From: JBDHWG01 sp046328525 | Lineage (GTDB): Bacteria; Chloroflexota; Anaerolineae; Epilineales; JAHCIE01 | Length of the DNA: 64,000 bases | Assembly: GCA_046328525.1 (NCBI GenBank) | Contig: JAXLWK010000003.1 | Coordinates: 620,001-684,000, forward strand | Reading direction: 5' to 3' | Shown here: positions 7,975-16,877 of the stretch, piece by piece | Layout: every line of letters begins with the position of its first letter | Numbering within the stretch: position 1 is the stretch's first letter | The notes under the pieces: generated by a model | What the model saw: only the letters and a program-made list of their open reading frames with translations | What the model was told of the DNA's origin: nothing | The model's database searches: none | Position numbers and translations under genes: made by a program

Positions 7975-8718
7975 GTGACCGAAAGCACCGATCAACACCG
8001 ACGGACATTCCTGACGGGGGAGTGGCGCTACCTGGCGATGCTGAACTACCGCGTTGACGCGGCGGTTCTCGCGCCGCACGTGCCGTCCGGCGTCGAGTTG
8101 GACACGTGGCGCGGCGAGGCGTTGGTCAGTGTCGTCGGGTTCCGTTTCTTGAACACGCGGCTCCTCGGCGTCCCGGCGCTGTTTCACCGCCATTTCCCGG
8201 AGGTCAATCTCCGATTCTACGTGCGCCGCGAGATCGGGGGCGAGGTGCGGCGCGGCGTGACGTTCGTCCGCGAGATCGTGCCGCGGCCGGCGATCGCGGC
8301 CACCGCGCGGCTGCTCTACAACGAGCCATACGTCGCGCTGCCGATGCAGGTCAGCGCCCCGACCGGGCCGGGGCAGACGCCGGGCCGTGTCGTGTATGCC
8401 TGGCAGAGCGGGGGCGGCTGGAACCACATGGCGCTGCGGCCGACGGGCGAGCCTCAGCCGCTGGCCGAGGGCAGCGAGGAGCAGTTCATCACCGAACACT
8501 ATTGGGGATACACGCGCCAGCGCGACGGTGGGACGACCGAGTACCAGGTGGCGCATCCACGCTGGCGCGTGTGGCAGGCGGTCGAGGCGGAGTTCTGCTG
8601 CGACGTGGCGGGGCTGTATGGTCCGCAGTTTGTGGAGGCGCTGTCGTCGCCGCCAACCTCGGCCTTTCTCGCTGATGGCTCGGAGATCGCCGTCTACATG
8701 CCGCGCCGCGTGGCCTGA
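7975..8718 (+). CDS. DUF2071 domain-containing protein (YqjF family)
   Basis: A 247-residue protein initiated by GTG, with GAGGAGG positioned a few bases upstream. The sequence has the DUF2071 hallmarks: LTGEWRYLAMLNYRVDAAVL, HVPSGVELDTWRGEALVSVV, FRFLNTRLLGVPALFHRHFP and EVNLRFYVRR. A second half contains EQFITEHYWGYTRQRDGGTT. The family is beta-rich, related in fold to acetoacetate decarboxylase-like proteins, and has no established reaction. It lies upstream of a class V aminotransferase on the same strand, but the 150-bp gap leaves co-transcription uncertain. Confidence 0.86.
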   Translation: MTESTDQHRRTFLTGEWRYLAMLNYRVDAAVLAPHVPSGVELDTWRGEALVSVVGFRFLNTRLLGVPALFHRHFPEVNLRFYVRREIGGEVRRGVTFVREIVPRPAIAATARLLYNEPYVALPMQVSAPTGPGQTPGRVVYAWQSGGGWNHMALRPTGEPQPLAEGSEEQFITEHYWGYTRQRDGGTTEYQVAHPRWRVWQAVEAEFCCDVAGLYGPQFVEALSSPPTSAFLADGSEIAVYMPRRVA

Positions 8719-8869
8719 GCCGCGGTCGGCGCTGCCGCGCTCTCCGGCGCCGATAGGCGGTGATCTGGCGCTCAACCGCGTATCCGGGTATAATCGCCCG
8801 ATGCGAGGCACGGATGACCGCCGCCGGTTATAACCCTGACCGATCACGATAGCAGTGTTGGGAGCGAGC

Positions 8870-10060
8870 ATGACGCAGCACACGAGCGCGGTGGCAGAAA
8901 CGGTGTTCAATTTGCCCTGGCCGGGCGCAGGGGATCAGTTCTTGTTGCGGCCGGAGGTGACGTTCCTCAATCACGGGAGCTTCGGCGCAACGCCGCGGCC
9001 CGTGTTCGAGCGCTACCAGGCGTGGCAGCGGGAACTGGAGGGGGAGCCGGTCGAATTCTTGGGCCGGCGCATCCGGGATCTGCTGGCGGAAGCACGCGCG
9101 CCCCTGGCCGAGTATCTCCACACCAGTCCGGACGACCTGGTCTATGTTCCCAACATCACCTTCGCCGTCAATATCGTCGCGCGCTCGCTGGATTTGCGGC
9201 CCGGCGACGAGGTGCTGGCGACGAACCACGAGTACGGCGCGTCCGATCGGACGTGGCGCTTCAACTGCGCCAAGAAGGGCGTTCGCTACATCAACCAGCC
9301 CATCGCGCTGCCCATCACAACCGCCGACGATTTCGTTGACCAACTGTGGGCGGGCGTGACGGAGCGCACGAAGGTCATCTTCATCAGCCACATCACGTCG
9401 GCCACAGCGCTCATCTTCCCCGTGGCCGAGGTGTGTCGGCGGGCGCGCGAGGCAGGCATCCTCACCGTGATTGATGCGGCCCACGCGCCGGGGCACATTG
9501 ACCTGTACCTGGATGAACTGGACGCCGACTACTACCTCGCCAACTGCCACAAATGGATGATGTCGCCCAAGGGGGCTGGCTTTCTCCACGCGCCGCCAGC
9601 CATGCAGGCATTGTTGGAACCGCTGGTGGTGAGCTGGGGCTGGGAAAGCGAGATGCCGAGCGGCTCGGACTTCCAGGATTGGTTCGGGTGGATGGGCACC
9701 GATGATCCCGCGCCATACCTGAGCGTGCCGGCGGCGATTGAGTTTCAATGCGAGCACAACTGGCCGCTGGTGCGGCAGGAGTGCCATCGTCTGACGGCGT
9801 GGACGCGGGAGCGAGTGGCCGAATTGACAGGGATGGAGCACATCTGCCCCGAGGACTGGTTTGGGCAAATGTGCGTTTTGCCCTTGCCCGTTGGGACGCT
9901 TGACAAGCTCGGAACCCGCTTATGGGACGAGTACCGCATCGAGATTCCGCAGATGCGCTGGAATGGCCGTGAGTTCGTGCGCGTCTCGATCCAGGCGTAC
10001 AACTCTCAGGCGGATGTCGAGAAGCTGATTGACGCGCTCAAGTCGGTCCTGTCAAGCTGA
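8870..10060 (+). CDS. Class V PLP-dependent aminotransferase (isopenicillin N epimerase-like)
   Basis: A 396-residue fold-type I PLP enzyme. The Schiff-base lysine is Lys228 in NCHKWMMSPKGAGFL, and the aspartate that contacts the pyridine nitrogen is Asp202 in VIDAAHAPGHIDL. The N-terminal FLNHGSFGATPRPVFERYQ is typical of the isopenicillin N epimerase/cysteine desulfurase-like subgroup. The ATG at 8870 follows GGGAGCG; a GTG 15 bases upstream is less likely. Members of this group act as epimerases, C-S lyases or aminotransferases on small amino acids, and the substrate here is unknown. It is probably not the IscS/SufS desulfurase, since no active-site cysteine loop or isc/suf neighbours are present. 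Confidence 0.85.
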   Translation: MTQHTSAVAETVFNLPWPGAGDQFLLRPEVTFLNHGSFGATPRPVFERYQAWQRELEGEPVEFLGRRIRDLLAEARAPLAEYLHTSPDDLVYVPNITFAVNIVARSLDLRPGDEVLATNHEYGASDRTWRFNCAKKGVRYINQPIALPITTADDFVDQLWAGVTERTKVIFISHITSATALIFPVAEVCRRAREAGILTVIDAAHAPGHIDLYLDELDADYYLANCHKWMMSPKGAGFLHAPPAMQALLEPLVVSWGWESEMPSGSDFQDWFGWMGTDDPAPYLSVPAAIEFQCEHNWPLVRQECHRLTAWTRERVAELTGMEHICPEDWFGQMCVLPLPVGTLDKLGTRLWDEYRIEIPQMRWNGREFVRVSIQAYNSQADVEKLIDALKSVLSS

Positions 10061-10125
10061 GTGTCCGCGCCCTTGATCCACAAGCGCCGCAGGCGATCCG
10101 CTGTTCCCGGGACTCGACATCCGGC

Positions 10126-10349
10126 GAGAGCCTGGCGCTGTTTCGCAATCTCGGTCGCCACCGGCAAATCGGCCAGTCGCTCATGAACCTGGGGCTGCTG
10201 TCGCTGGTGCAAAGCCACTACGGGGCGGCCAGGCGCTATTTTGAGGACTGTCTGCCGCGCTTTCAGGCGGTGGGTGACTAGGGCAGCGTTGCCTTCGCCT
10301 TGAGTAACCTGGGGTTCGCTGTCGCCAAATATACGTCGGCCATTGTATA
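10126..10349 (+). pseudogene. Remnant of a TPR-repeat protein
   Basis: One frame reads as tetratricopeptide repeats: ESLALFRNLGRHRQIGQSL, then MNLGLLSLVQSHYGAARRYF. It has an in-frame TAG at 10279-10281, then continues in the same frame with GSVAFALSNLGFAVAK to a second stop at 10347. The pattern of Leu/Ala/Gly and the NLG repeat match the C-terminal TPRs of large bacterial regulators of the AfsR/LuxR or ATPase-TPR type. No start codon or upstream domain remains. It occupies most of the 10061-10424 gap; the rest of that gap shows no gene. Confidence 0.65.
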
Positions 10350-10424
10350 ATCTTAGGACCTACGCGGTGGATAGTCGCTCGAACCACGAGGGACACGAAA
10401 TCCTGCGTAACTCGGAGGGAAGCC

Positions 10425-11621
10425 GTGGCAAGACGTCAATGGTGGCAGCGCCCCCAACTACGGGTCGGTGAGGACGAGCGGCGCGTCTCGTGGCTCGAGC
10501 TATTCTTCGACCTGGTCTTCGTGGTCGTGATTTCGCAGCTGGCCCACCACCTCGCGGAGCACCTGTCTCTATCAGATTTCTTTGGCTACGTGTTGCAGTT
10601 CATTGCCGTGTGGTGGGTCTGGATCGGTGGGACGTACTACAACGAGCGCTTTGAGACGCACGACTTGAGCTACCGGCTGTTCGTCTTTCTCATGATGCTG
10701 CCGCCGGCGGCGATGGCCGTGTTTGCCAGCGAGGGCCTCGACAAGGCGTCGGCGCAGTTTGCCCTCGCCTACGTCGTCGCGCGCATCCTCATCATCGCGC
10801 TGTGGCTCAACGGCGGCTACCACAACCCGATCTTTCGCCCGGTCAGCAATCGGTATGCGATCGGGTTCAGCGTCTCAGCGCTGATCTGGCTGATCTCGGT
10901 GTTCGTCCCCCCGCCGATGCGCTATGCTCTGTGGGGGGTGGGGTTGGTGATTGACTTCCTCACGCCGATTACCACGTTGAACTGGCAGGCGAAGCTGCCC
11001 CAGAGCAAGAAGTCGAAGCTGCCGGAGCGGTACGGCTTGTTCGTCATCATCGTGCTCGGCGAAGCGATCGTCGGTGTCATCAACGGCGTCGCCAATGTGG
11101 ACGTGTTGACGCTCAACGCTGGCGTCACCGGCGTCCTGGGCATGGCGCTGATTTTCGGCCTGTGGTGGGTGTACTTCGACTTCATCGGACGGCGCGAAGG
11201 CGCGCGACGCGGCATCTGGTACGCGCTTATCTGGGGCTACACCCACGCGCCACTGGTCGTCGCGATCGCCGCCGTGAGCGCCGGCATCCAGAACGTCCTG
11301 GCGCACCAGATCGGTGAGTTGCAGCCCGGCGTGCGTCTCCTGACGGCGGGCGCCGTGGCGGCCGCCCTGGCGAGCATGGCGCTCATCGAGCTGGTGTCGC
11401 GGCGCGAACCGGACGAGCCGACCGGCGAGCGCCTGAGTCCGCTCATGAAGACGATTGCCGCCGTCGTCTGCCTCCTGATCGGGCTGTTTGGCGGCGGCAT
11501 GTCCTCGACGCTGCTGCTGTTGACGCTGATTGTCCTGGTTGCGACGCAGGTGGTCTACGCCGCTTACGTCTGGTTCGCCCAGGTGATCCCGGAGGATCAC
11601 CCCGCGGCGCACCACGGTTAG
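10425..11621 (+). CDS. Low temperature requirement protein A (LtrA) family membrane protein
   Basis: A 398-residue multi-spanning membrane protein with the LtrA signature EDERRVSWLELFFDLVFVVV near the N-terminus (residues 12-31), followed by about ten or eleven hydrophobic helices. Cytoplasmic loops include KLPQSKKSKLPERYGLF and FIGRREGARRG. The GTG start at 10425 is preceded by GGAGGG at a good distance. LtrA was named from a Listeria mutant unable to grow in the cold, and its molecular role is not established. The gene ends 22 bp from the convergent GH94 gene. Confidence 0.9.
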   Translation: MARRQWWQRPQLRVGEDERRVSWLELFFDLVFVVVISQLAHHLAEHLSLSDFFGYVLQFIAVWWVWIGGTYYNERFETHDLSYRLFVFLMMLPPAAMAVFASEGLDKASAQFALAYVVARILIIALWLNGGYHNPIFRPVSNRYAIGFSVSALIWLISVFVPPPMRYALWGVGLVIDFLTPITTLNWQAKLPQSKKSKLPERYGLFVIIVLGEAIVGVINGVANVDVLTLNAGVTGVLGMALIFGLWWVYFDFIGRREGARRGIWYALIWGYTHAPLVVAIAAVSAGIQNVLAHQIGELQPGVRLLTAGAVAAALASMALIELVSRREPDEPTGERLSPLMKTIAAVVCLLIGLFGGGMSSTLLLLTLIVLVATQVVYAAYVWFAQVIPEDHPAAHHG

Positions 11622-11643
11622 CCGGCGTGTCCCCTCGCAGGTG

Positions 11644-14091
11644 TCACCCCATCAGCGCCTCGATCGTGTGGTGGCTCCCCGGCGTCGTGGCCGGGACATG
11701 GTTGTCGGGGAGGATTGTGCCGTCGAGGCGGACCTCCACGACCCCGTGGCTAACGTGATTGGGATTACGCACCGTGATGTCGTAAATCGCGCCACGATAC
11801 TGGCGTGTCACGCGGAACCCGTCCCACGCGGCCGGAATGGCCGGGTCCACCAGCAGGCCGTCGTGGGTCGGGCGAACGCCGAGGAGCCACTGGGTCGCCG
11901 CGACCAGGTTCCAGGCGGCGGTTCCCGTCAGCCACGAGTTCTTGGCTTCGCCGTGAGTGGCGGCGTCACGGCCGGCGATCATCTGGGCGTACACATACGG
12001 TTCGCAGCGATGCACGTCGCTGATGGCCTCCCGCGCCGACGGGTTGATGCGGGTGTAGTAGTCGAACGCCGCGTCGCCGTCGCCTAGCCGCGCCTCGGCA
12101 ATCATGATCCACGGGTTGGTGTGGCAGAAGATGCCGGCGTTCTCCTTGTAGCCCGGCGGGTAGGTCGAAATCTCGCCCAGGTTCAGGTAGTAGCGCGTGT
12201 AGGCCGGCTGGTGGAGCACGATGCCGTGGGGCGTCGCCAGGCGCTCGCGCACTGAGTCCAGGGCTTGCCGCGCCTCGCCGCTCTCAAGCCCGATTCCCGC
12301 CAGGACACATATCCCCTGAGGCTCGATGAAAATCTGGCCCTCGTCGCACGCGCTTGAGCCGACCGGCGCGCTGAAGCGGTCGTAGGCGCGGGTGAACCAC
12401 GCCCCGTCCCAGCCGTGGGCCAGCACCGTGCGCTCCATGGCTCGCGCCTGGGCGGCGTAGACGTCGGCCGCGGCCGCGTCGCCATAGTGGCGCACGATGT
12501 CGGCCATCTCGTCCGCCGCCAGCACGAACAAGCCGCCGATGAAAACCGACTCAGCCGTCGTCGAGTCGCCGTCGTCCTCGTGGGTCTGGAACGATTCGCC
12601 CGGCTCCGACGAGAAGCAGTTCAGGTTGAGGCAGTCGTTCCAGTCGGCGTGGCCGATCTGGGGCAGGCCGTGGGGTCCGAGGCGCTGCATGGTGTAGCCC
12701 AGGGCGCGCTCCAGGTGCTCGATCAGCGGCGTCTCGGTGCCGGGCGCGTTGTCGTAGGGCGCTGGCTCGGCGAGGATGCTGGCGTCGCCGGTTTCCTTGA
12801 GGTACGCAGCGACGGCCAGGACGAGCCACAGCGGGTCGTCGTTGAAGCCGCCGCCGACGGCGTTGTTCCCGCGTTTGGTGAGGGGCTGGTACTGGTGGTA
12901 CGCGCCGCCGTTGGGGAGCTGTGTCGCCGCCAGGTCGAGCAGGCGCTCGCGGGCGCGGTCGGGCAGCAGGTGGACGAAGCCGAGCAGGTCCTGGTTCGAG
13001 TCGCGGAAGCCCATGCCGCGGCCGATGCCCGACTCGTAGAGCGAGGCGCTGCGCGACAGGTTGAACGTCGCCATGACCTGGTATTGGTTCCAGGTGTTCA
13101 CCATGCGGTTGATGTGTTCATCCGGCGTCTCCGTCTGGTACGCGCTCAAGAGCGTATCCCAGGAATGGCGGAGTTGGACGAGCGCCGCGTCCAGCGCGGC
13201 CGGGTCGGTGTAGCGGGCGATAGCCGGCTGGGCGCGGGAGACGTTGAGCCGGCCCTCCGGCGTGAATTTCTCGTCGCGCGGGTTCTCGACATAGCCGAGC
13301 AGGAAGACGACCTCGCGGCTCTCGCCGGGCGCGAGCGACAGGCTGACCTGGTGCGCGCCGATGGGCGACCAGCCGTGGGCGACGGAGTCGCGGCAGCGGC
13401 CCTCTTCGACGGCAATCGGGCTGTCGAAGCCGCGATACGGGCCGAGGAACACCTCGCGCTGCGTGTCGAAGGCGGTGACAGGCGCAGAGCAGGCGAAGAG
13501 GGCGAAGTGGTCGCGGCGCTCGCGGTACTCCGTGCGGTGGTAGATAATGCCGCGCTCCGTGTCCACCTCGACTTCGCCGGTGTTGTAGTTGCGCTGGAAG
13601 TTCGTCTGGTCGTCCCAGGCGTCCCACAGGCAGAACTCGACAACGCCGAACAGGTCCATCTCCACCGGCGCGGCGCGGTCGTTCGTCACCCGGACGCGCC
13701 ACACCTCCAGGGTCTCGCCCTGGGGGACGAAGGCGGTGAGGCTGGCGCTGATGCCGCGATACGTGGACGAGATGACGCTGTAGCCGAGGCCGTGGCGCGT
13801 CTCGAAGCGCTCCAGCGGCTTGCGTGTCGGCTGCCAGGTGGGCGACCAGTAGTCGCCGTCCGCCAGGCGCAGGTAGAGCGCGCGCCCGCCGCTGTCCCCC
13901 GGCGCGCCGTTGTAGCGGTAGCGGATGAGACGGCGGAGGCGGGCGTCGCGGTAGAAGGAGTAGCCGCCGCCGGTGTGGGTCAGCATCGCAAAGTAGCTGT
14001 CCTGACCCAGGTAGTTGATCCACGGCAGCGGCGTGTCAGGGCGTTCGATGACGTATTCGCGGGCCTGGTCGTCAAAATGACCGTAGCGCAT
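11644..14091 (-). CDS. Glycoside hydrolase family 94 phosphorylase (cellobiose/chitobiose phosphorylase-like)
   Basis: An 815-residue protein starting MRYGHFDDQAREYVI, the normal beginning of GH94 disaccharide phosphorylases. An N-terminal beta-sandwich of about 270 residues precedes the (alpha/alpha)6 barrel. The barrel includes GIGRGMGFRDSNQDLLGFVH, the GHADWNDCLN motif with Asp483 in the position of the general acid, and TYPPGYKENAGIFCHTNPW lining the phosphate site. The enzyme phosphorolyses a beta-linked disaccharide in the cytoplasm to give a sugar 1-phosphate. Whether the substrate is cellobiose, chitobiose or a longer cellodextrin cannot be decided. It is 45 bp downstream of the membrane phosphodiesterase fusion and may be co-transcribed with it. 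Confidence 0.9.
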   Translation of the reverse strand: MRYGHFDDQAREYVIERPDTPLPWINYLGQDSYFAMLTHTGGGYSFYRDARLRRLIRYRYNGAPGDSGGRALYLRLADGDYWSPTWQPTRKPLERFETRHGLGYSVISSTYRGISASLTAFVPQGETLEVWRVRVTNDRAAPVEMDLFGVVEFCLWDAWDDQTNFQRNYNTGEVEVDTERGIIYHRTEYRERRDHFALFACSAPVTAFDTQREVFLGPYRGFDSPIAVEEGRCRDSVAHGWSPIGAHQVSLSLAPGESREVVFLLGYVENPRDEKFTPEGRLNVSRAQPAIARYTDPAALDAALVQLRHSWDTLLSAYQTETPDEHINRMVNTWNQYQVMATFNLSRSASLYESGIGRGMGFRDSNQDLLGFVHLLPDRARERLLDLAATQLPNGGAYHQYQPLTKRGNNAVGGGFNDDPLWLVLAVAAYLKETGDASILAEPAPYDNAPGTETPLIEHLERALGYTMQRLGPHGLPQIGHADWNDCLNLNCFSSEPGESFQTHEDDGDSTTAESVFIGGLFVLAADEMADIVRHYGDAAAADVYAAQARAMERTVLAHGWDGAWFTRAYDRFSAPVGSSACDEGQIFIEPQGICVLAGIGLESGEARQALDSVRERLATPHGIVLHQPAYTRYYLNLGEISTYPPGYKENAGIFCHTNPWIMIAEARLGDGDAAFDYYTRINPSAREAISDVHRCEPYVYAQMIAGRDAATHGEAKNSWLTGTAAWNLVAATQWLLGVRPTHDGLLVDPAIPAAWDGFRVTRQYRGAIYDITVRNPNHVSHGVVEVRLDGTILPDNHVPATTPGSHHTIEALMG

Positions 14092-14136
14092 GGGATGGCT
14101 CCATGAAGTGGTGGGGATCAATAGACACAGAGGGCC

Positions 14137-16818
14137 TTACGGGGGCGAGGCCCAGCCAAAACGCGAGAGGATGTTCTGTAAGGCTAGGCTGCCGCCGCTG
14201 AATAGGACGTATGGTATGACGAGCACCGCTGCCAGCATGATGAGAGTGGCGATGGGCAGGGAGATCGCCCGCCAGCCGCGCAGGCGCAGGGCCTGCTGCG
14301 CGCCGAGCCACTCAGCCACATAGAACAGGACGGCGGACAAGGTACTCGCCGTCGGGCCGAGGCCGGGAATGAGGCTCAGGAACGCGACGAGGGTGAAGAC
14401 GTTCGCAAAGCCGAGCGTGCGAAAGAGGACGGTGTACGACGCGGCGCCGCCGAGCCAGCGTCCGGTGACCTGGAAGATGAGCACGCTGACGGCGAACGCG
14501 GCGAGGCTGATCGCATAGCGGACAGCGCCCTGGCCCAGGGTTTGCGGCGGAGCGCTAGAGACGTAGGTGTTGATCAGGGCGCCGAGCAGGACGAGCAGGA
14601 GCGCCGGGCCTTGCAGGTAGGGGTCGCCGGCGATGCCGCGAAAGCCCCGCGCGCTCAGGGACAGCGCCTGGACGCAGTGGGAGAGCCAGGTCCGCCAGTC
14701 TGCAATGCCGCGCCACAGGACGCTGGGCGCCCAGGGGTTGATGTCCTCGTCGTCCGTGGTCTGGGGGCGCGGCGGTGGGGCGGGGCGGTCCCGCCGCGCG
14801 TTGAGCATCGCAAAGAAGTCGGCGGAGTTCGCCGTCGCGGGTACGTCCATGTCCGCCGGGTGCAGGATGAAGGCATCGGTCTGCTCGCCGCCGACGCCGC
14901 CGTGAGAGCCGACCAGCTCCTCCATCGCCGCGACTGTGCCGTCGGGGTAGAGCGTGCTGTTGACAATCAGGTCGCCGGAGTGGGGGAAGTCGGCGATGCG
15001 CCGCACCTGGCCGGCGCGGAATTCCGGATCGCCGTAGGGCGTCAGCGGGTCTTCGCCCGTGACTTCGCCGGTGTGCAGGTTGCGCGCCCCGTCTTTGCCC
15101 AGGACGATAGGCGTCAGGCTGTCGTCGTAGGCCACCACGAAGCCGATCCCCTCGTGCTGGACGATGGCGTCCACCAGGCCGGGATGGGCGTCATTCAACT
15201 CGCTCACCGGTATCTTGCCCGGCCGCGTGTCGAAGTAGACCTGGGCCAGGTTGCCGCTGCCGCACACGACGACCTGCTCGCCCTCGCCCACGTTCTGCGG
15301 GCCTTTCGGGGCGACCCGGTCCAGGGCATTGGTCGTGCGTTGGAGAGTCGCGCGGCCGATGCGCCCGCCGATGCCGACGGCTTGCGCGTTGCGCAGTTCG
15401 CCGACCATGGCGATCATGGACATGGAGCCCTGGTCGCCGCTCTCAATGTTGCTCACGGCCATGCCGTCGGCCAACCGCGCCTGGATGAACTCCTTCAGGT
15501 CGTCGCCGTAGCGCTGCTTGAATGTCGCCCCGAACGACTGCCCGTGGTCCGAGAGGATGATTAGCTCGTATGGGCGCGGGGCGTGGTGGGCGATGGTGTC
15601 GCGGATGCGGCCGATCACCTTGTCGTACTGGCGGAGGGTGCGGAAAGCGTCGCGAGTCCACGGGCCAGAGTGGTGGGCGACCTCGTCGTAGCCAACGTAG
15701 GTCGAGTAGAGCACCGGGCTGCCGCGCACGATGTCCAGGCCCATCAGGTAGGCCGGGATGTCGCGCATCAGCGTCGTCGTCGCGGCGCGGATGAACGGGT
15801 AGAAATGCGCCGTTCGGTTGAGGCGTGGCTGAACGTTCCGCACGCGCTGCATGAAGCCTTCCCACAGCTCGACAATCACATCCCAGCCGAACAACACCAC
15901 GGCGCGCGAGAAGAAGAACGGGTCGAGGAACAGGTAGTACAGGTCTCGCGCGCGGCCCTGCTGCTCCTCCGGCGCGCCGCCCGTCAGGGTCGCCAGGGTC
16001 AGCTGCGACTTCAGGGCGTCACCGGCCAGCATGTTGTTGATGCTCGATCCGCCGCGCATCAGGCCCTTCCCCTTGGAGTAGCGCGCGTTGATGATCGCCG
16101 CGTCGCTGCCGGAGACGAAGAGCTTGCGCTCGTCCTTGTCATACCAGCGGAACGACGGGATGTCGAAGTTGTCGCCGTACATGATGCCCGACTGGCACGC
16201 CGACGTCTGGGAGGGCAGCCCGCAGTCTACCCGCGACAGGACGTAGCCCTGCTCGGTGATGAGCGCGGCGGTGTTGGGCATCCACCCCTGGGCGAGGGCC
16301 TTCTGCATGTGCCAGTAGCTCAGGCCGTCAATCTCCATCAGCACCAGGCCGGTGACGTCCTCGGTGCAGTCAGGGAAGCGCTCGCGCCCGCTGAGGCGCG
16401 TGATGAGGCCGCTAAAGAAGGAGTCGTCCTCGCCAATCGGAATGAACGCCGTGAGGAACAGGTTGACGGCGGCCAGAACGAACGCGCCGACGAACGCGGG
16501 AAGGAACCCCGTGATGACGAAGCCCTCGATAAGCTCACTGGTCAGCCAGAGAGTGACCGCATTGAGGAGAATGCCGACGATCAGGACGGGGATGAAGCCA
16601 AGCGGCAGGGCGAGCAGGAGGAGGACGGGGCGCAGGAGGAGGTTGATCGAGGCCAGCACCAGGGCCGCGGCGCTGGCGATGATCAAGGCCCCGCGCGATT
16701 CGGCCGTGATTGTGAAACCTGGGACAATCCACGCCGTGATGAGGAGGGATATCGCTTCCACGAACCAGACGAGAGCAAAGCGCGCCACGAGACGGATCAG
16801 GCGCTTGGGCGTGAGCAT
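14137..16818 (-). CDS. Membrane fusion protein: holin-4-like helices + alkaline phosphatase-superfamily domain + Yip1-like membrane domain
   Basis: An 893-residue protein in three parts. Residues 1-128 hold four transmembrane helices like the phage-holin-4/YvlD-type domain. Residues of about 145-660 are a type I phosphodiesterase/nucleotide pyrophosphatase domain. There, GLVLMEIDGLSY gives the first metal-binding Asp, CGLPSQTSACQSG the likely Ser/Thr nucleophile region, YDEVAHHSGPW an Asp/His metal pair and LIILSDHGQSFG the SDH metal site. Residues of about 700-893 are five hydrophobic helices resembling a Yip1 domain. The catalytic domain lies between membrane segments. Possible substrates are lipid-linked phosphodiesters or nucleotides, but none can be named. 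Neighbours are a Mo-hydroxylase subunit upstream and GH94 downstream on the same strand. Confidence 0.82.
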   Translation of the reverse strand: MLTPKRLIRLVARFALVWFVEAISLLITAWIVPGFTITAESRGALIIASAAALVLASINLLLRPVLLLLALPLGFIPVLIVGILLNAVTLWLTSELIEGFVITGFLPAFVGAFVLAAVNLFLTAFIPIGEDDSFFSGLITRLSGRERFPDCTEDVTGLVLMEIDGLSYWHMQKALAQGWMPNTAALITEQGYVLSRVDCGLPSQTSACQSGIMYGDNFDIPSFRWYDKDERKLFVSGSDAAIINARYSKGKGLMRGGSSINNMLAGDALKSQLTLATLTGGAPEEQQGRARDLYYLFLDPFFFSRAVVLFGWDVIVELWEGFMQRVRNVQPRLNRTAHFYPFIRAATTTLMRDIPAYLMGLDIVRGSPVLYSTYVGYDEVAHHSGPWTRDAFRTLRQYDKVIGRIRDTIAHHAPRPYELIILSDHGQSFGATFKQRYGDDLKEFIQARLADGMAVSNIESGDQGSMSMIAMVGELRNAQAVGIGGRIGRATLQRTTNALDRVAPKGPQNVGEGEQVVVCGSGNLAQVYFDTRPGKIPVSELNDAHPGLVDAIVQHEGIGFVVAYDDSLTPIVLGKDGARNLHTGEVTGEDPLTPYGDPEFRAGQVRRIADFPHSGDLIVNSTLYPDGTVAAMEELVGSHGGVGGEQTDAFILHPADMDVPATANSADFFAMLNARRDRPAPPPRPQTTDDEDINPWAPSVLWRGIADWRTWLSHCVQALSLSARGFRGIAGDPYLQGPALLLVLLGALINTYVSSAPPQTLGQGAVRYAISLAAFAVSVLIFQVTGRWLGGAASYTVLFRTLGFANVFTLVAFLSLIPGLGPTASTLSAVLFYVAEWLGAQQALRLRGWRAISLPIATLIMLAAVLVIPYVLFSGGSLALQNILSRFGWASPP

Positions 16819-16877
16819 GGCTACCTTATAAGTGCGCGGTCAGACCGGCTCCATTGTACGCCCGGCCCCTCTACCGG

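Noticed and set aside
12415..14106. 563-residue plus-strand ORF opposite GH94
   Set aside because: It is antisense to a clearly conserved GH94 gene and has no recognisable motif; open only because of high GC.
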